Origin: Rhizobium rhododendri
GTDB lineage: Bacteria > Pseudomonadota > Alphaproteobacteria > Rhizobiales > Rhizobiaceae
Length of the DNA stretch: 64,000 nucleotides
NCBI RefSeq assembly: GCF_007000325.2
Contig: NZ_CP117267.1
Coordinates: 1,364,001-1,428,000, forward strand
Reading direction: 5' to 3'
Part shown: positions 56,348 through 64,000 of the stretch, piece by piece
Position numbering within the stretch: the first letter of the stretch is position 1
Layout: each line of letters starts with the position of its first letter
The notes under the pieces: model-generated
The model's input: only the letters and a program-made list of their open reading frames with translations
Told to the model about the DNA's origin: nothing
The model's database searches: none
Made by a program: the position numbers and the translations under genes

Positions 56348-56548
56348 CGCCGTCTGACTTCCCTGCAACAATTTATGTGAGACCGCTGGCAATAGCTGCA
56401 GCCGTAATCATGGCGTTATATGGATGGTTTAGAGGGTAAATTCAAACGCTTGTCACAGCATGTGAAAAAATCGGTGATAACGCTCTTGTGCCCCTCTAAG
56501 CCTTTTGCTAAATGCAGCGCGCCGGAGCAATTCGGCACCTACCACGAT

Positions 56549-56633
56549 GCGGTCGTGGCGGAATTGGTAGACGCGCAGCGTTGAGGTCGCTGTGGGGCAA
56601 CCCGTGGAAGTTCGAGTCTTCTCGACCGCACCA
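56549..56633 (+). tRNA. tRNA-Leu (anticodon GAG)
   Basis: An 85-base class II tRNA: acceptor GCGGTCG/CGACCGC, discriminator A, encoded CCA at 56631-56633, long variable arm, TTCGAGT in the T loop and anticodon loop TTGAGGT giving anticodon GAG. Confidence 0.95.
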
Positions 56634-56779
56634 TCTCTTCTCGCAGGCTTTAAGCAGCGGAACGAAGAGCTCTCTTTAAAGTCGAAATCGACTTTCGCTT
56701 CGGCGAGCCGCCGGGGCAGCCGGAAGATGTTATTGTTATCCCTGCTTCTCATAGTTTCTCTTGCCTGCGCATTTCGCCT

Positions 56780-57751
56780 GTGATTGATGTCACGACGAAA
56801 ACCGCAGAGCACCCAATGTCCCCAGCTGATTCTTCCTTTCAAAATCCGTTGCGTGGAATGCTGATCATGGCAGGCGCGATGGTTGTGCTTCCGGTCATGG
56901 ATGCGATTGCCAAATATATGGCGACGTTCGAGGGGATGTCGCCGGGACAAGTGACTTTTTACCGCTTCTTCTTCCAGCTCGTCTGTACCCTGCCGCTGCT
57001 TCTGGCCGGCGGGTCTGCCTTTTCCACCAGGCGCCCATGGATGAACCTCTTGCGCGGCGTCCTGCATGGAGCGGCAAGCCTGCTGTTCTTCGTGGCTGTC
57101 AAATACATGCCGCTTGCCGATGTCTTCGCCATCTATTTCGTCGAGCCCTTCATCCTGGTCTGCCTGTCGGCACTCTTCCTCGGCGACAGGGTCGGCTGGC
57201 GGCGGTGGCTGGCGATCGTCGTCGGTTTCGGCGGCGCGATGATCGTCATCCAGCCAAGCTTCGAGATCTTCGGCCTGAAAGCGCTGTTGCCCGTCGCCTG
57301 CGCGTTTCTCTACGCCATCTACCTGTTCATGAACCGCGCCATAGGTGAAGCCGATTCGCCCTTGGCAATGCAGACCATGGCCGGTATCGGCGGCACCGTC
57401 TTCATGGCCGGTGCCCTGTTCGTCGGCAATGCCGCTGGAGCTGTGGATTTCTCCCTGTCGTTGCCCGGCTCCACCCTCGGCCTCCTCCTGCTTCTCATCC
57501 TCGGCTCGATTTCCGGCTACGCTCATATTCTGGTTGTCAGAGCATTTCGTCTGGCGCGACTCTCGCTGCTGGCGCCGTTCCAGTATTTCGAAATCATTTC
57601 GGCAACGGTGCTCGGCTATGCCCTTTTCGGCGACTTTCCGAACCTCTCCAAATGGATCGGTATTGCCATCATCGTCGGCTCCGGATTGTTCATCATCTGG
57701 CGCGAACGGGTTAACTCGCGATTGTTAAAAACAGCGGTATTCGCTGACTAG
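56780..57751 (+). CDS. DMT-superfamily (EamA) transporter
   Basis: A 323-residue membrane protein with ten hydrophobic segments in two EamA repeats (e.g. MAGAMVVLPVMDAIAKYM, then LHGAASLLFFVAVKYMPLADVFAIYFVEPFI, and a second half with YAHILVVRAFRLARLSLLAPFQYFEII). These carry metabolites; the substrate is unknown. The start is uncertain: GTG at 56780, or ATG at 56816 with weaker upstream context. It lies 146 bases downstream of tRNA-Leu. Confidence 0.87.
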   Translation: MIDVTTKTAEHPMSPADSSFQNPLRGMLIMAGAMVVLPVMDAIAKYMATFEGMSPGQVTFYRFFFQLVCTLPLLLAGGSAFSTRRPWMNLLRGVLHGAASLLFFVAVKYMPLADVFAIYFVEPFILVCLSALFLGDRVGWRRWLAIVVGFGGAMIVIQPSFEIFGLKALLPVACAFLYAIYLFMNRAIGEADSPLAMQTMAGIGGTVFMAGALFVGNAAGAVDFSLSLPGSTLGLLLLLILGSISGYAHILVVRAFRLARLSLLAPFQYFEIISATVLGYALFGDFPNLSKWIGIAIIVGSGLFIIWRERVNSRLLKTAVFAD

Positions 57752-57835
57752 GACATTAACCGCGATCCTTGAGGCTTTCTCAACCGGAGGGCGGTAAAGA
57801 ATTTCCCAGTTTCATGAAGAAACGGGAGATAAAAG

Positions 57836-58546
57836 ATGAGCGAGTTCCGTCTCTCTTTTCCGGCTTGGCTTCTTGCCGGAAAGAGTCGGCTTTCGGCCGA
57901 AGATGTACTGACATTGCGCAGGATTAGCTTTCCGGATGGCATCCGGGCGTCTGAAGACGCGGCTCTCCTGATGTCGATCCACAATTCCATCCCCGAGAAA
58001 TGCGACGAATGGCATGGCTTCTTTATAGGAGGGCTGGCCGATTTCATCGTCAATCACAGCTATCCCCAAGGTTCGCTGGATGATGCGAACGCGGCTTGGC
58101 TGATACAGGCGCTGTCCAGCGATGGCGTTGTTCACGCACCGAGCGAATTCGAAGTGCTGATGCAGGTCATCGATATCTCGGCAAACGTGCCGCCTGCGCT
58201 CGGCGCCTTCGCCATCGACCAGCTGAGATACGCCCTGGCTGCCGGCACCGGCGCCTATTGCGAGGTTCGCAGCATCGACAGCAGGGGTATTACCCGCCAC
58301 GACGTCGAGTTTGTCCGACACGTGCTCAGACACTCGATAGACCCGTCTGGCATCGTCCTTTCGGCTGTCGAGATCGAGGCTCTCGACCGTGTTGAGCTGG
58401 CAGCGGATCCCCATGGAAACCATCCCGACTGGGCCAGGTTGCGACAGGCAGTCCGGGCGAAGCGCAGTGAAAATACCCCGCGCATCCGCTGGCTCCGCGT
58501 GTCGGACGATATGCTGGCAGAGGGCAACACCGAGGCCGCCGCCTGA
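57836..58546 (+). CDS. Hypothetical rhizobial protein
   Basis: A 236-residue soluble protein without signal peptide. It starts MSEFRLSFPAWLLAGKSRLSAEDVLTLRRISFPDGI and includes ALAAGTGAYCEVRSIDSRGITRHDVEFV. I recognise no family motif; similar proteins occur at this place upstream of a biotin-carboxylase gene in rhizobia. It is 109 bases upstream of that gene, so they could share a transcript. The function is unknown. Confidence 0.75.
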   Translation: MSEFRLSFPAWLLAGKSRLSAEDVLTLRRISFPDGIRASEDAALLMSIHNSIPEKCDEWHGFFIGGLADFIVNHSYPQGSLDDANAAWLIQALSSDGVVHAPSEFEVLMQVIDISANVPPALGAFAIDQLRYALAAGTGAYCEVRSIDSRGITRHDVEFVRHVLRHSIDPSGIVLSAVEIEALDRVELAADPHGNHPDWARLRQAVRAKRSENTPRIRWLRVSDDMLAEGNTEAAA

Positions 58547-58655
58547 GCCTGGCAAACTCCGGCTGGGCATTTTACCCGCCGGATGTTTTACAGCATTGAA
58601 CCGCCTGCGAATTTGCGATTAGAACAGTCGACACTCAAGCCGCTGCGGAGCATCG

Positions 58656-60665
58656 ATGTTCACGAAAATCCTGATCGCCAATCGCGGCGAGATCGCCTGC
58701 CGGATCATCAAGACGGCGCGGCGGATGGGCATCGCCACGGTTGCCATCTATTCGGATGCCGACCGAGACGCGCTGCATGTCGAAATGGCCGACGAGTCCG
58801 TGCACATCGGTCCACCGCCTGCGGCAGAGAGCTACCTCGATGCAGACAGGATCATCGCTGCCTGCCGCCAGACCGGCGCCGAGGCTGTCCATCCCGGCTA
58901 CGGCTTCCTCTCGGAACGGGCATCCTTCTGCGAGGCGCTGGAAGCCGAGGGGATCGTTTTCATCGGGCCGAAGCCCAAAGCCATCAAAGCCATGGGCGAC
59001 AAGATTGAATCGAAGAAGTTCGCCCGCGCCGCCGGTGTCTCCACGGTTCCGGGCTACCTGGGAGTGATCGCCGACGCCGACCATGCGGAGACTATTGCCG
59101 CAGAGATCGGTTACCCTGTGATGATCAAGGCCTCCGCCGGGGGCGGTGGCAAGGGCATGCGTATCGCCTGGAGCAGTGCCGATGTCCGCGACGGGTTCGA
59201 CCGTGCCAGTTCGGAAGCCAGAAGCTCGTTCGGCGACGACCGGCTGTTCATTGAGAAATACATCGTCGATCCCCGCCATATCGAGATCCAGGTGCTCGGC
59301 GATGCTTTCGGCACCGTGCTCTATCTCGGCGAACGCGAATGCTCGATCCAGCGTCGGAACCAGAAGGTCGTCGAGGAAGCACCCTCGCCCTTTCTCGATG
59401 CCGCCACACGGAAGGCCATGGGCGAGCAGTCGGTGGCGCTAGCAAGAGCCGTCGACTACCAGAGCGCCGGCACCGTCGAATTCATCGTCGACAGCGAGCG
59501 CAATTTCTACTTTCTCGAGATGAACACGCGCCTTCAGGTCGAGCACCCCGTTACCGAGCTTGTCACGGGCATCGATCTCGTCGAACAGATGATCCGGATC
59601 GCAGCGGGTGAGCGACTATCCCTGGCGCAGGAAGACGTGGCGCTGAAGGGCTGGGCCATCGAAAGCCGCGTCTATGCCGAAGACCCCTACCGCAATTTCC
59701 TGCCATCAATCGGCCGATTGACCCGTTACCGCCCACCGGCCGAGCGCCGGACGACAGATACGGCTCTCCGCAACGATACCGGCGTCTTCGAAGGTGCCGA
59801 GGTATCTATGTTCTACGACCCGATGATCGCCAAGCTCTGCACATGGGCGCCCGATCGCCTGCAAGCCATCGAGGCCATGGGTGAGGCGCTGGATGGCTTC
59901 GTCGTCGACGGGATCGCCCACAACATTCCCTTCCTGTCCGCGTTGATGAAGCATCCGCGCTGGCGGGAGGGACGGCTCTCCACCGGTTTCATCGCCGAAG
60001 AGTTTCCCGATGGCTTCGCGCCGATGGCGCCGGACGCAGAGCAGACCGTAACGCTGGTGGCGATTGCCATGGCCTGCGGCACGATCGATGCTGACCGCCG
60101 CCTGCACTATGCCGACCGCCTGCGTCCGCCGCCTGGGGACGAGATGATAGACCGTGTCATCAAGCTCGGGACGGATTACTTCCGCGTGCGGATGGCGAAG
60201 CGCGATAACGCAACGCCGTTTACGTATCTCATCGAGATAGCGGGCAATGAGATCGCGGTTGTCACCGGCTGGAGACCCGGCGATGCGGTGTGGTCAGGAA
60301 CGGTGCACGGGCAAAGCGTGACTGTCCAGACCCGGGAGCAGTCCAACGGCCTGCGCCTGGATTGGCAGGGCCTGTCGGTCGTCACCCGGTTCCTGACACC
60401 CCGGCAGCATGAACTCGACCGCCTGATGCCCATCAAGACGCCGCCAGATACCTCGAACCTGCTTCTATGCCCGATGCCGGGCCTGCTGGTCTCCATCGCG
60501 GTGACGGAAGGACAACTGGTCAAGGCTGGCGAAACGCTGGCGGTCGTCGAGGCGATGAAGATGGAAAACGTGTTGCGGGCGGAGCGTGACCTGACCGTCG
60601 GCGCGATCGCAGTCAAGCCGGGGGAGAGCCTGGCGGTAGACGCTGTCATCATGACATTCGCGTGA
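58656..60665 (+). CDS. Acyl-CoA carboxylase biotin-containing alpha subunit (PccA-like)
   Basis: A 669-residue biotin carboxylase with fused biotin carrier. N-terminal ILIANRGEIACRIIKTARR, KASAGGGGKGMRIA and EMNTRLQVEHPVTELVTG are diagnostic, and the C-terminal biotinyl motif is EAMKM with Lys635. A middle domain (about 450-590) links them, as in PccA and MccA. The beta subunit is not visible in the window, so propionyl-CoA versus methylcrotonyl-CoA cannot be separated from sequence here. It has the canonical AMKM, unlike the VMKS carrier in the pxp cluster. Confidence 0.93.
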   Translation: MFTKILIANRGEIACRIIKTARRMGIATVAIYSDADRDALHVEMADESVHIGPPPAAESYLDADRIIAACRQTGAEAVHPGYGFLSERASFCEALEAEGIVFIGPKPKAIKAMGDKIESKKFARAAGVSTVPGYLGVIADADHAETIAAEIGYPVMIKASAGGGGKGMRIAWSSADVRDGFDRASSEARSSFGDDRLFIEKYIVDPRHIEIQVLGDAFGTVLYLGERECSIQRRNQKVVEEAPSPFLDAATRKAMGEQSVALARAVDYQSAGTVEFIVDSERNFYFLEMNTRLQVEHPVTELVTGIDLVEQMIRIAAGERLSLAQEDVALKGWAIESRVYAEDPYRNFLPSIGRLTRYRPPAERRTTDTALRNDTGVFEGAEVSMFYDPMIAKLCTWAPDRLQAIEAMGEALDGFVVDGIAHNIPFLSALMKHPRWREGRLSTGFIAEEFPDGFAPMAPDAEQTVTLVAIAMACGTIDADRRLHYADRLRPPPGDEMIDRVIKLGTDYFRVRMAKRDNATPFTYLIEIAGNEIAVVTGWRPGDAVWSGTVHGQSVTVQTREQSNGLRLDWQGLSVVTRFLTPRQHELDRLMPIKTPPDTSNLLLCPMPGLLVSIAVTEGQLVKAGETLAVVEAMKMENVLRAERDLTVGAIAVKPGESLAVDAVIMTFA

Positions 60666-60766
60666 GCCGGCCGGATGGTTAAATTGGTCGCTATGATCCT
60701 CGCGCTTTCTTAAAGAATCTGGCGCGATAAACGCCTTCAGGAGCAATTGCGCCCTGAGGAAAAACC

Positions 60767-62032
60767 GTGTCGTCGCTCTATTCCGCCATCCTGTTGCTGG
60801 CGATCAATCTCGGCGTACTGTGGCTGCTGATGGCTGCTCCCGTCGGGACGCGCACGATCCGCATGCGTCGCTCCTTCCGCCAGTCCGCCGATGCTCTATG
60901 GCGGGCGGTCAATCCGTCTGGAGCCAGCGCCGACTGGCACCATGCCGTCATCTCCAGCCGCGCCATGCCGGATAGACCGGGCATTGTCGAGCAGACCTAT
61001 CGCCATCTCGACCGAGAGGGACAATCGATCCGCCGGCTTTTCGACGTCAAGATGACCGAGCCGATGCCCGGCATGCTTGGCTACACGGCAACGGTCGTTG
61101 ACGACAGCACGCTCGACAATCGCTTCTGGCGCCATTTCCACGAACGGCGTCAGGTCGTGACCGACGCATCCGGCACGACGTTGATCGTCGAGCAGACCGA
61201 TACCTATCGCGGTTTTGCTTTTCTGATCTTTCGCTATTTCACGCTCCGCCGCGAGTTGCGCGCCCTCGAGGGCTGGCTGAAAACAGGCCAGTCGACGCCC
61301 AACGGCATTTTTGAACATCCGCTCGTCCAGACCTTCCTGGCAGTCCTGTCGACCCTGATCCTCTGGCCATTTTTCGGCCTGGATGCCGCCGGGCTGATGA
61401 TATCCACCTTCCTGACGGTAGTCATCGTCCTGCACGAACTCGGTCATATGGCCGCCTACCGGACATTCGGCCATCGCAAGGTGCGGATGATCTTCGTGCC
61501 CCTCCTTGGCGGCATCGCGATTGGCGGACGGCCATACAACAGCCTGTTCGAAGTCGCGACCTGCGCGCTCATGGGATCAGGCATGTCCGCCTTCCTGGTG
61601 CCGATCCTGATTGCAGGCATACGCGCCAACGAGGCCGGCTGGCTGCCGGCCGATTGGCACGGACCTCTGCTTGTCTTCCTGCTCATTCTCGGCGCCTTCA
61701 ATCTCCTCAATCTTTTGCCGATGTATCGCTTCGACGGGGGTCAGGTTCTGCGCCAGATCTTCACCGGGAAATTCAGCCTCGTCTTTGCCAGTTTCGCAAT
61801 AACGCTGGCGATACTTGCCGTTGGCTGGTCCATCGGCCTGACAGCATCTACGCTGCTTGCCGCCCTTGCGGTGTTCACGCTGCTAAGCCTGATCGGCTTC
61901 GGCTCGGTCAAACCAAAGCACGAACTGGAGAAAATGTCCGGTGGCGAGCGACTGCTCGTCTCGTTCGGGCTTTATGCCGCCGTGGCGATGCATGCCTATG
62001 CCATCCGTTTTGCCGCAGACATCCTGTTCTGA
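60767..62032 (+). CDS. Site-2-protease (M50) family protein with N-terminal SRPBCC-like domain
   Basis: A 421-residue membrane protein. The first 30 residues include a hydrophobic segment; residues about 33-165 resemble a START/SRPBCC (polyketide-cyclase) fold ([26 protein letters not shown]). Residues about 190-421 are an M50 protease with HELGH (His223-Glu224-x-x-His227) and the second motif region [13 protein letters not shown]2P proteases cleave membrane substrates such as anti-sigma factors. The fusion is unusual. Start is GTG at 60767 with GAGGA upstream. Confidence 0.85.
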   Translation: MSSLYSAILLLAINLGVLWLLMAAPVGTRTIRMRRSFRQSADALWRAVNPSGASADWHHAVISSRAMPDRPGIVEQTYRHLDREGQSIRRLFDVKMTEPMPGMLGYTATVVDDSTLDNRFWRHFHERRQVVTDASGTTLIVEQTDTYRGFAFLIFRYFTLRRELRALEGWLKTGQSTPNGIFEHPLVQTFLAVLSTLILWPFFGLDAAGLMISTFLTVVIVLHELGHMAAYRTFGHRKVRMIFVPLLGGIAIGGRPYNSLFEVATCALMGSGMSAFLVPILIAGIRANEAGWLPADWHGPLLVFLLILGAFNLLNLLPMYRFDGGQVLRQIFTGKFSLVFASFAITLAILAVGWSIGLTASTLLAALAVFTLLSLIGFGSVKPKHELEKMSGGERLLVSFGLYAAVAMHAYAIRFAADILF

Positions 62033-62181
62033 TCGCGACCTCTTCGGTCGAAACTCCGGCTGGCGTAGTGGCTTCGACTGCGAACCCGGCTAAGTATCTG
62101 ATTTTTCGCTTGAGCCGTGGCCGCGCGCCGTGCAATGTCGCCGCACTCGACAATCCAGTGCAAATCAGCAGGAGACAGACG

Positions 62182-63309
62182 ATGGACGTACGCGCCGCCG
62201 TTGCCGTTCAGGCAGGAAAACCGCTCGAAATCATGACCGTCCAGCTCGAAGGCCCTCGCGCCGGCGAAGTGCTGATCGAGGTCAAGGCGACCGGCATCTG
62301 CCACACCGATGATTTCACGCTCTCCGGCGCCGATCCCGAAGGCCTTTTCCCGGCGATTCTCGGCCATGAAGGCGCCGGCATCGTCGTTGACGTGGGCCCC
62401 GGCGTGACCTCCGTCAAGAAGGGCGATCACGTCATCCCGCTGTACACGCCGGAATGCCGCGAATGCTATTCCTGCCTGTCGCGAAAGACCAACTTGTGCA
62501 CCTCGATCCGCGCCACCCAAGGCCAGGGCGTCATGCCCGACGGTACGTCGCGTTTTTCCATCGGCAAGGACAAGATCCATCACTACATGGGCTGCTCGAC
62601 CTTCGCCAATTACACGGTCCTCCCCGAGATCTCGCTCGCCAAGGTCAATCCCGACGCGCCGTTCGACAAGATCTGCTACATCGGCTGCGGAGTGACGACT
62701 GGCATCGGCGCCGTCATCAACACGGCAAAGGTCGAGATCGGCTCGACGGCAATCGTCTTCGGTCTCGGCGGCATCGGGCTCAACGTGCTGCAGGGTCTCC
62801 GGCTGGCAGGCGCCGACATGATCATCGGCGTCGATCTCAACAACGACCGCAAGGCCTGGGGCGAGAAATTCGGGATGACGCATTTCGTCAATCCGAAGGA
62901 TGTCGGCGACGACATCGTTCCCTATCTCGTCAATATGACCAAGCGCAACGGCGACACCATCGGCGGCGCCGACTATACGTTCGATTGCACAGGCAACACC
63001 AAGGTCATGCGCCAGGCGCTGGAATCGTCTCATCGGGGTTGGGGCAAGTCCGTCGTCATCGGCGTTGCCGGCGCTGGCCAGGAAATCTCAACCCGCCCGT
63101 TCCAGCTGGTCACCGGCCGCTCCTGGATGGGCACGGCCTTCGGTGGCGCGCGCGGCCGCACGGATGTGCCGAAGATCGTCGACTGGTACATGGACGGTAA
63201 GATCCTGATCGATCCGATGATCACCCACACGATGCCGCTCGACGACATCAACAAGGGGTTCGAGTTGATGCACAAGGGCGAAAGCATCCGCAGCGTCGTC
63301 TTGTACTGA
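62182..63309 (+). CDS. adhC: Class III alcohol dehydrogenase / S-(hydroxymethyl)glutathione dehydrogenase
   Basis: A 375-residue zinc-dependent MDR-family enzyme that oxidises S-(hydroxymethyl)glutathione (the formaldehyde-glutathione adduct). Zinc motifs GICHTDDF (catalytic Cys), GHEGAGIV, the structural-zinc [15 protein letters not shown] and the NAD-binding VFGLGGIGL are intact. The ATG at 62182 has AGGAGA upstream; the frame extends upstream to 61654 only through the S2P gene tail. It is followed by a YaiI-type gene and S-formylglutathione hydrolase, giving the two-step formaldehyde pathway. Confidence 0.96.
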   Translation: MDVRAAVAVQAGKPLEIMTVQLEGPRAGEVLIEVKATGICHTDDFTLSGADPEGLFPAILGHEGAGIVVDVGPGVTSVKKGDHVIPLYTPECRECYSCLSRKTNLCTSIRATQGQGVMPDGTSRFSIGKDKIHHYMGCSTFANYTVLPEISLAKVNPDAPFDKICYIGCGVTTGIGAVINTAKVEIGSTAIVFGLGGIGLNVLQGLRLAGADMIIGVDLNNDRKAWGEKFGMTHFVNPKDVGDDIVPYLVNMTKRNGDTIGGADYTFDCTGNTKVMRQALESSHRGWGKSVVIGVAGAGQEISTRPFQLVTGRSWMGTAFGGARGRTDVPKIVDWYMDGKILIDPMITHTMPLDDINKGFELMHKGESIRSVVLY

Positions 63310-63363
63310 TCTGGTCGAGGGCGGCCTTCCGGCTGCCCTCCCGTCTTGAAAATGGACCGTCTT

Positions 63364-63831
63364 ATGATTTACGTCGATGCCGACGCATGCCCGGTGAAGC
63401 CTGAAGTCCTGAAGGTTGCCGAACGGCACAATCTCGAAGTGACTTTCGTTGCCAACTCAGGCCTGCGCCCGTCACGAGATCCGATGATCAAAAATGTCAT
63501 CGTTTCCAACGGCTTCGATGCCGCTGACGACTGGATTGCGGAGCATTGTGGCGTTGGCGACGTGGTGGTCACTGCCGACGTGCCGCTGGCCGGACGCTGT
63601 GTTGCGACCGGTGCCCTCGTAACGGGTCCGACGGGACGGGTCTTCGACACGGGCAACATCGGCATGGCAACGGCAATGCGCGATCTTGGCGCCCATCTGC
63701 GCGAGACCGGCGAGAGCAAGGGCTACAACCCAGCCTTCTCGCCGCGCGACCGGTCCAGCTTCCTCGAAACATTCGACCGGCTCTGCCGGCGGGCGAAAGC
63801 CCAAGTCCCCCCGACTGGAGATCCCACATGA
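63364..63831 (+). CDS. YaiI/YqxD (DUF188) family protein
   Basis: A 155-residue protein with the DUF188 pattern: MIYVDADACPVKPEV, FVANSGLRPSRDPMIKNVIV and the GDVVVTADVPLAGRCV segment, which is nuclease- or PIN-like. The start at 63364 begins at the family N-terminus; an ATG at 63352 adds four residues. Its stop overlaps the start of the S-formylglutathione hydrolase gene (ATGA), so it is co-transcribed with it. A role in the formaldehyde pathway is only suggested by position. Confidence 0.87.
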   Translation: MIYVDADACPVKPEVLKVAERHNLEVTFVANSGLRPSRDPMIKNVIVSNGFDAADDWIAEHCGVGDVVVTADVPLAGRCVATGALVTGPTGRVFDTGNIGMATAMRDLGAHLRETGESKGYNPAFSPRDRSSFLETFDRLCRRAKAQVPPTGDPT

Positions 63832-64000
63832 AGGTCCATTCCCAGGTTACCGCTTTCGGCGGAATGCAGGGCGTATACTCGCACGAATCCGAGGCCTGCC
63901 AGTGCGAGATGACGTTTGCCGTCTTTGTGCCCCCGCAGGCCATCGAACGGCCCTGCCCGGTCCTTTGGTTCCTCTCCGGCCTCACCTGCACCCATGCCAA
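63828..64000 (+). CDS. S-formylglutathione hydrolase, N-terminal part (cut by window end)
   Basis: The frame starts at ATG 63828, overlapping the previous stop (ATGA). The 57 visible codons begin MKVHSQVTAFGGMQGVYSH and end PVLWFLSGLTCTH, which is the conserved oxyanion-hole region of esterase-D-type S-formylglutathione hydrolases. The catalytic Ser and the rest lie outside the window. Together with adhC it completes formaldehyde detoxification: adhC makes S-formylglutathione, and this enzyme releases formate. Confidence 0.88.
   Translation, partial: MKVHSQVTAFGGMQGVYSHESEACQCEMTFAVFVPPQAIERPCPVLWFLSGLTCTHA

Noticed and set aside
61654..62181. N-terminal extension of the adhC frame
   Set aside because: It overlaps the S2P gene tail and its translation lacks any ADH similarity; the family start is at 62182.
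1..64000. CRISPR array or prophage
   Set aside because: No regularly spaced direct repeats and no phage structural or integrase genes were seen.

Overview
The window is chromosomal DNA of an alphaproteobacterium, almost certainly a member of the Rhizobiaceae (Rhizobium, Agrobacterium, Sinorhizobium and relatives). The basis is the high-GC coding style, gene order (hisI-folE / Fe-S scaffold-yidD-thrS; tmk-holB-metG-tatD-PhnP-like hydrolase), and several protein families typical of this group (DUF2336, DUF1489, BTLCP transglutaminase, DUF599, a BON protein, a PDF-like protein). No plasmid, phage or CRISPR functions were seen. Family and genus come from recognised protein families, not from a database search.

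Layout. 1-12 kb is housekeeping: a cut rhomboid protease, CBS protein, patatin, hisI, folE, Fe-S scaffold, yidD, thrS, an acyltransferase, a secreted protein, nitroreductase plus flavin reductase, DUF2336 protein and pcaD. 12-14 kb is malQ. 14-24.4 kb is a catabolic and transport locus: a divergent LysR regulator, pxpA, biotin carrier, biotin carboxylase, pxpB, pxpC, then a branched-chain-amino-acid-type ABC transporter (two ATPases, two permeases, binding protein), closed by a terminator. After a decayed IS30-type fragment, 24.7-32.3 kb is a minus-strand housekeeping and cell-wall run: PhnP-like hydrolase, tatD, metG, holB, tmk, a DD-carboxypeptidase homologue and rlpA.

33.1-43 kb, starting at a tRNA-Ser(UGA), looks accessory. 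It holds a LysR/SDR pair, a SnoaL-like protein, a TetR/SDR pair, an orphan TPR protein, three imperfect copies of a dispersed repeat, gene remnants, and a sulfation-type pair: a divergent CysN-CysC fusion without CysD, and a sulfotransferase-like protein with a coiled-coil tail. 43.5-64 kb returns to core-like content: BTLCP, DD-carboxypeptidase with SPOR domain, DUF1489, sdaA, DUF599, a DUF1624-type acyltransferase, ICMT-like protein, MerR regulator, mgtE, PDF-like protein, BON protein, lipB, tRNA-Leu(GAG), DMT transporter, pccA-type carboxylase, a fused SRPBCC-like/M50 protease, and the formaldehyde-detoxification genes adhC and (cut by the window end) S-formylglutathione hydrolase.

The most interesting items are: (1) the orphan CysNC, whose GTPase half has lost its switch I motif and its catalytic His while the APS-kinase half looks intact, next to a sulfotransferase-like gene; (2) the pxpABC genes interleaved with a biotin carboxylase and carrier and linked to an ABC importer, with a clean candidate LysR operator; (3) a DD-carboxypeptidase homologue with altered SxN and KTG motifs, while a second homologue in the window keeps them.
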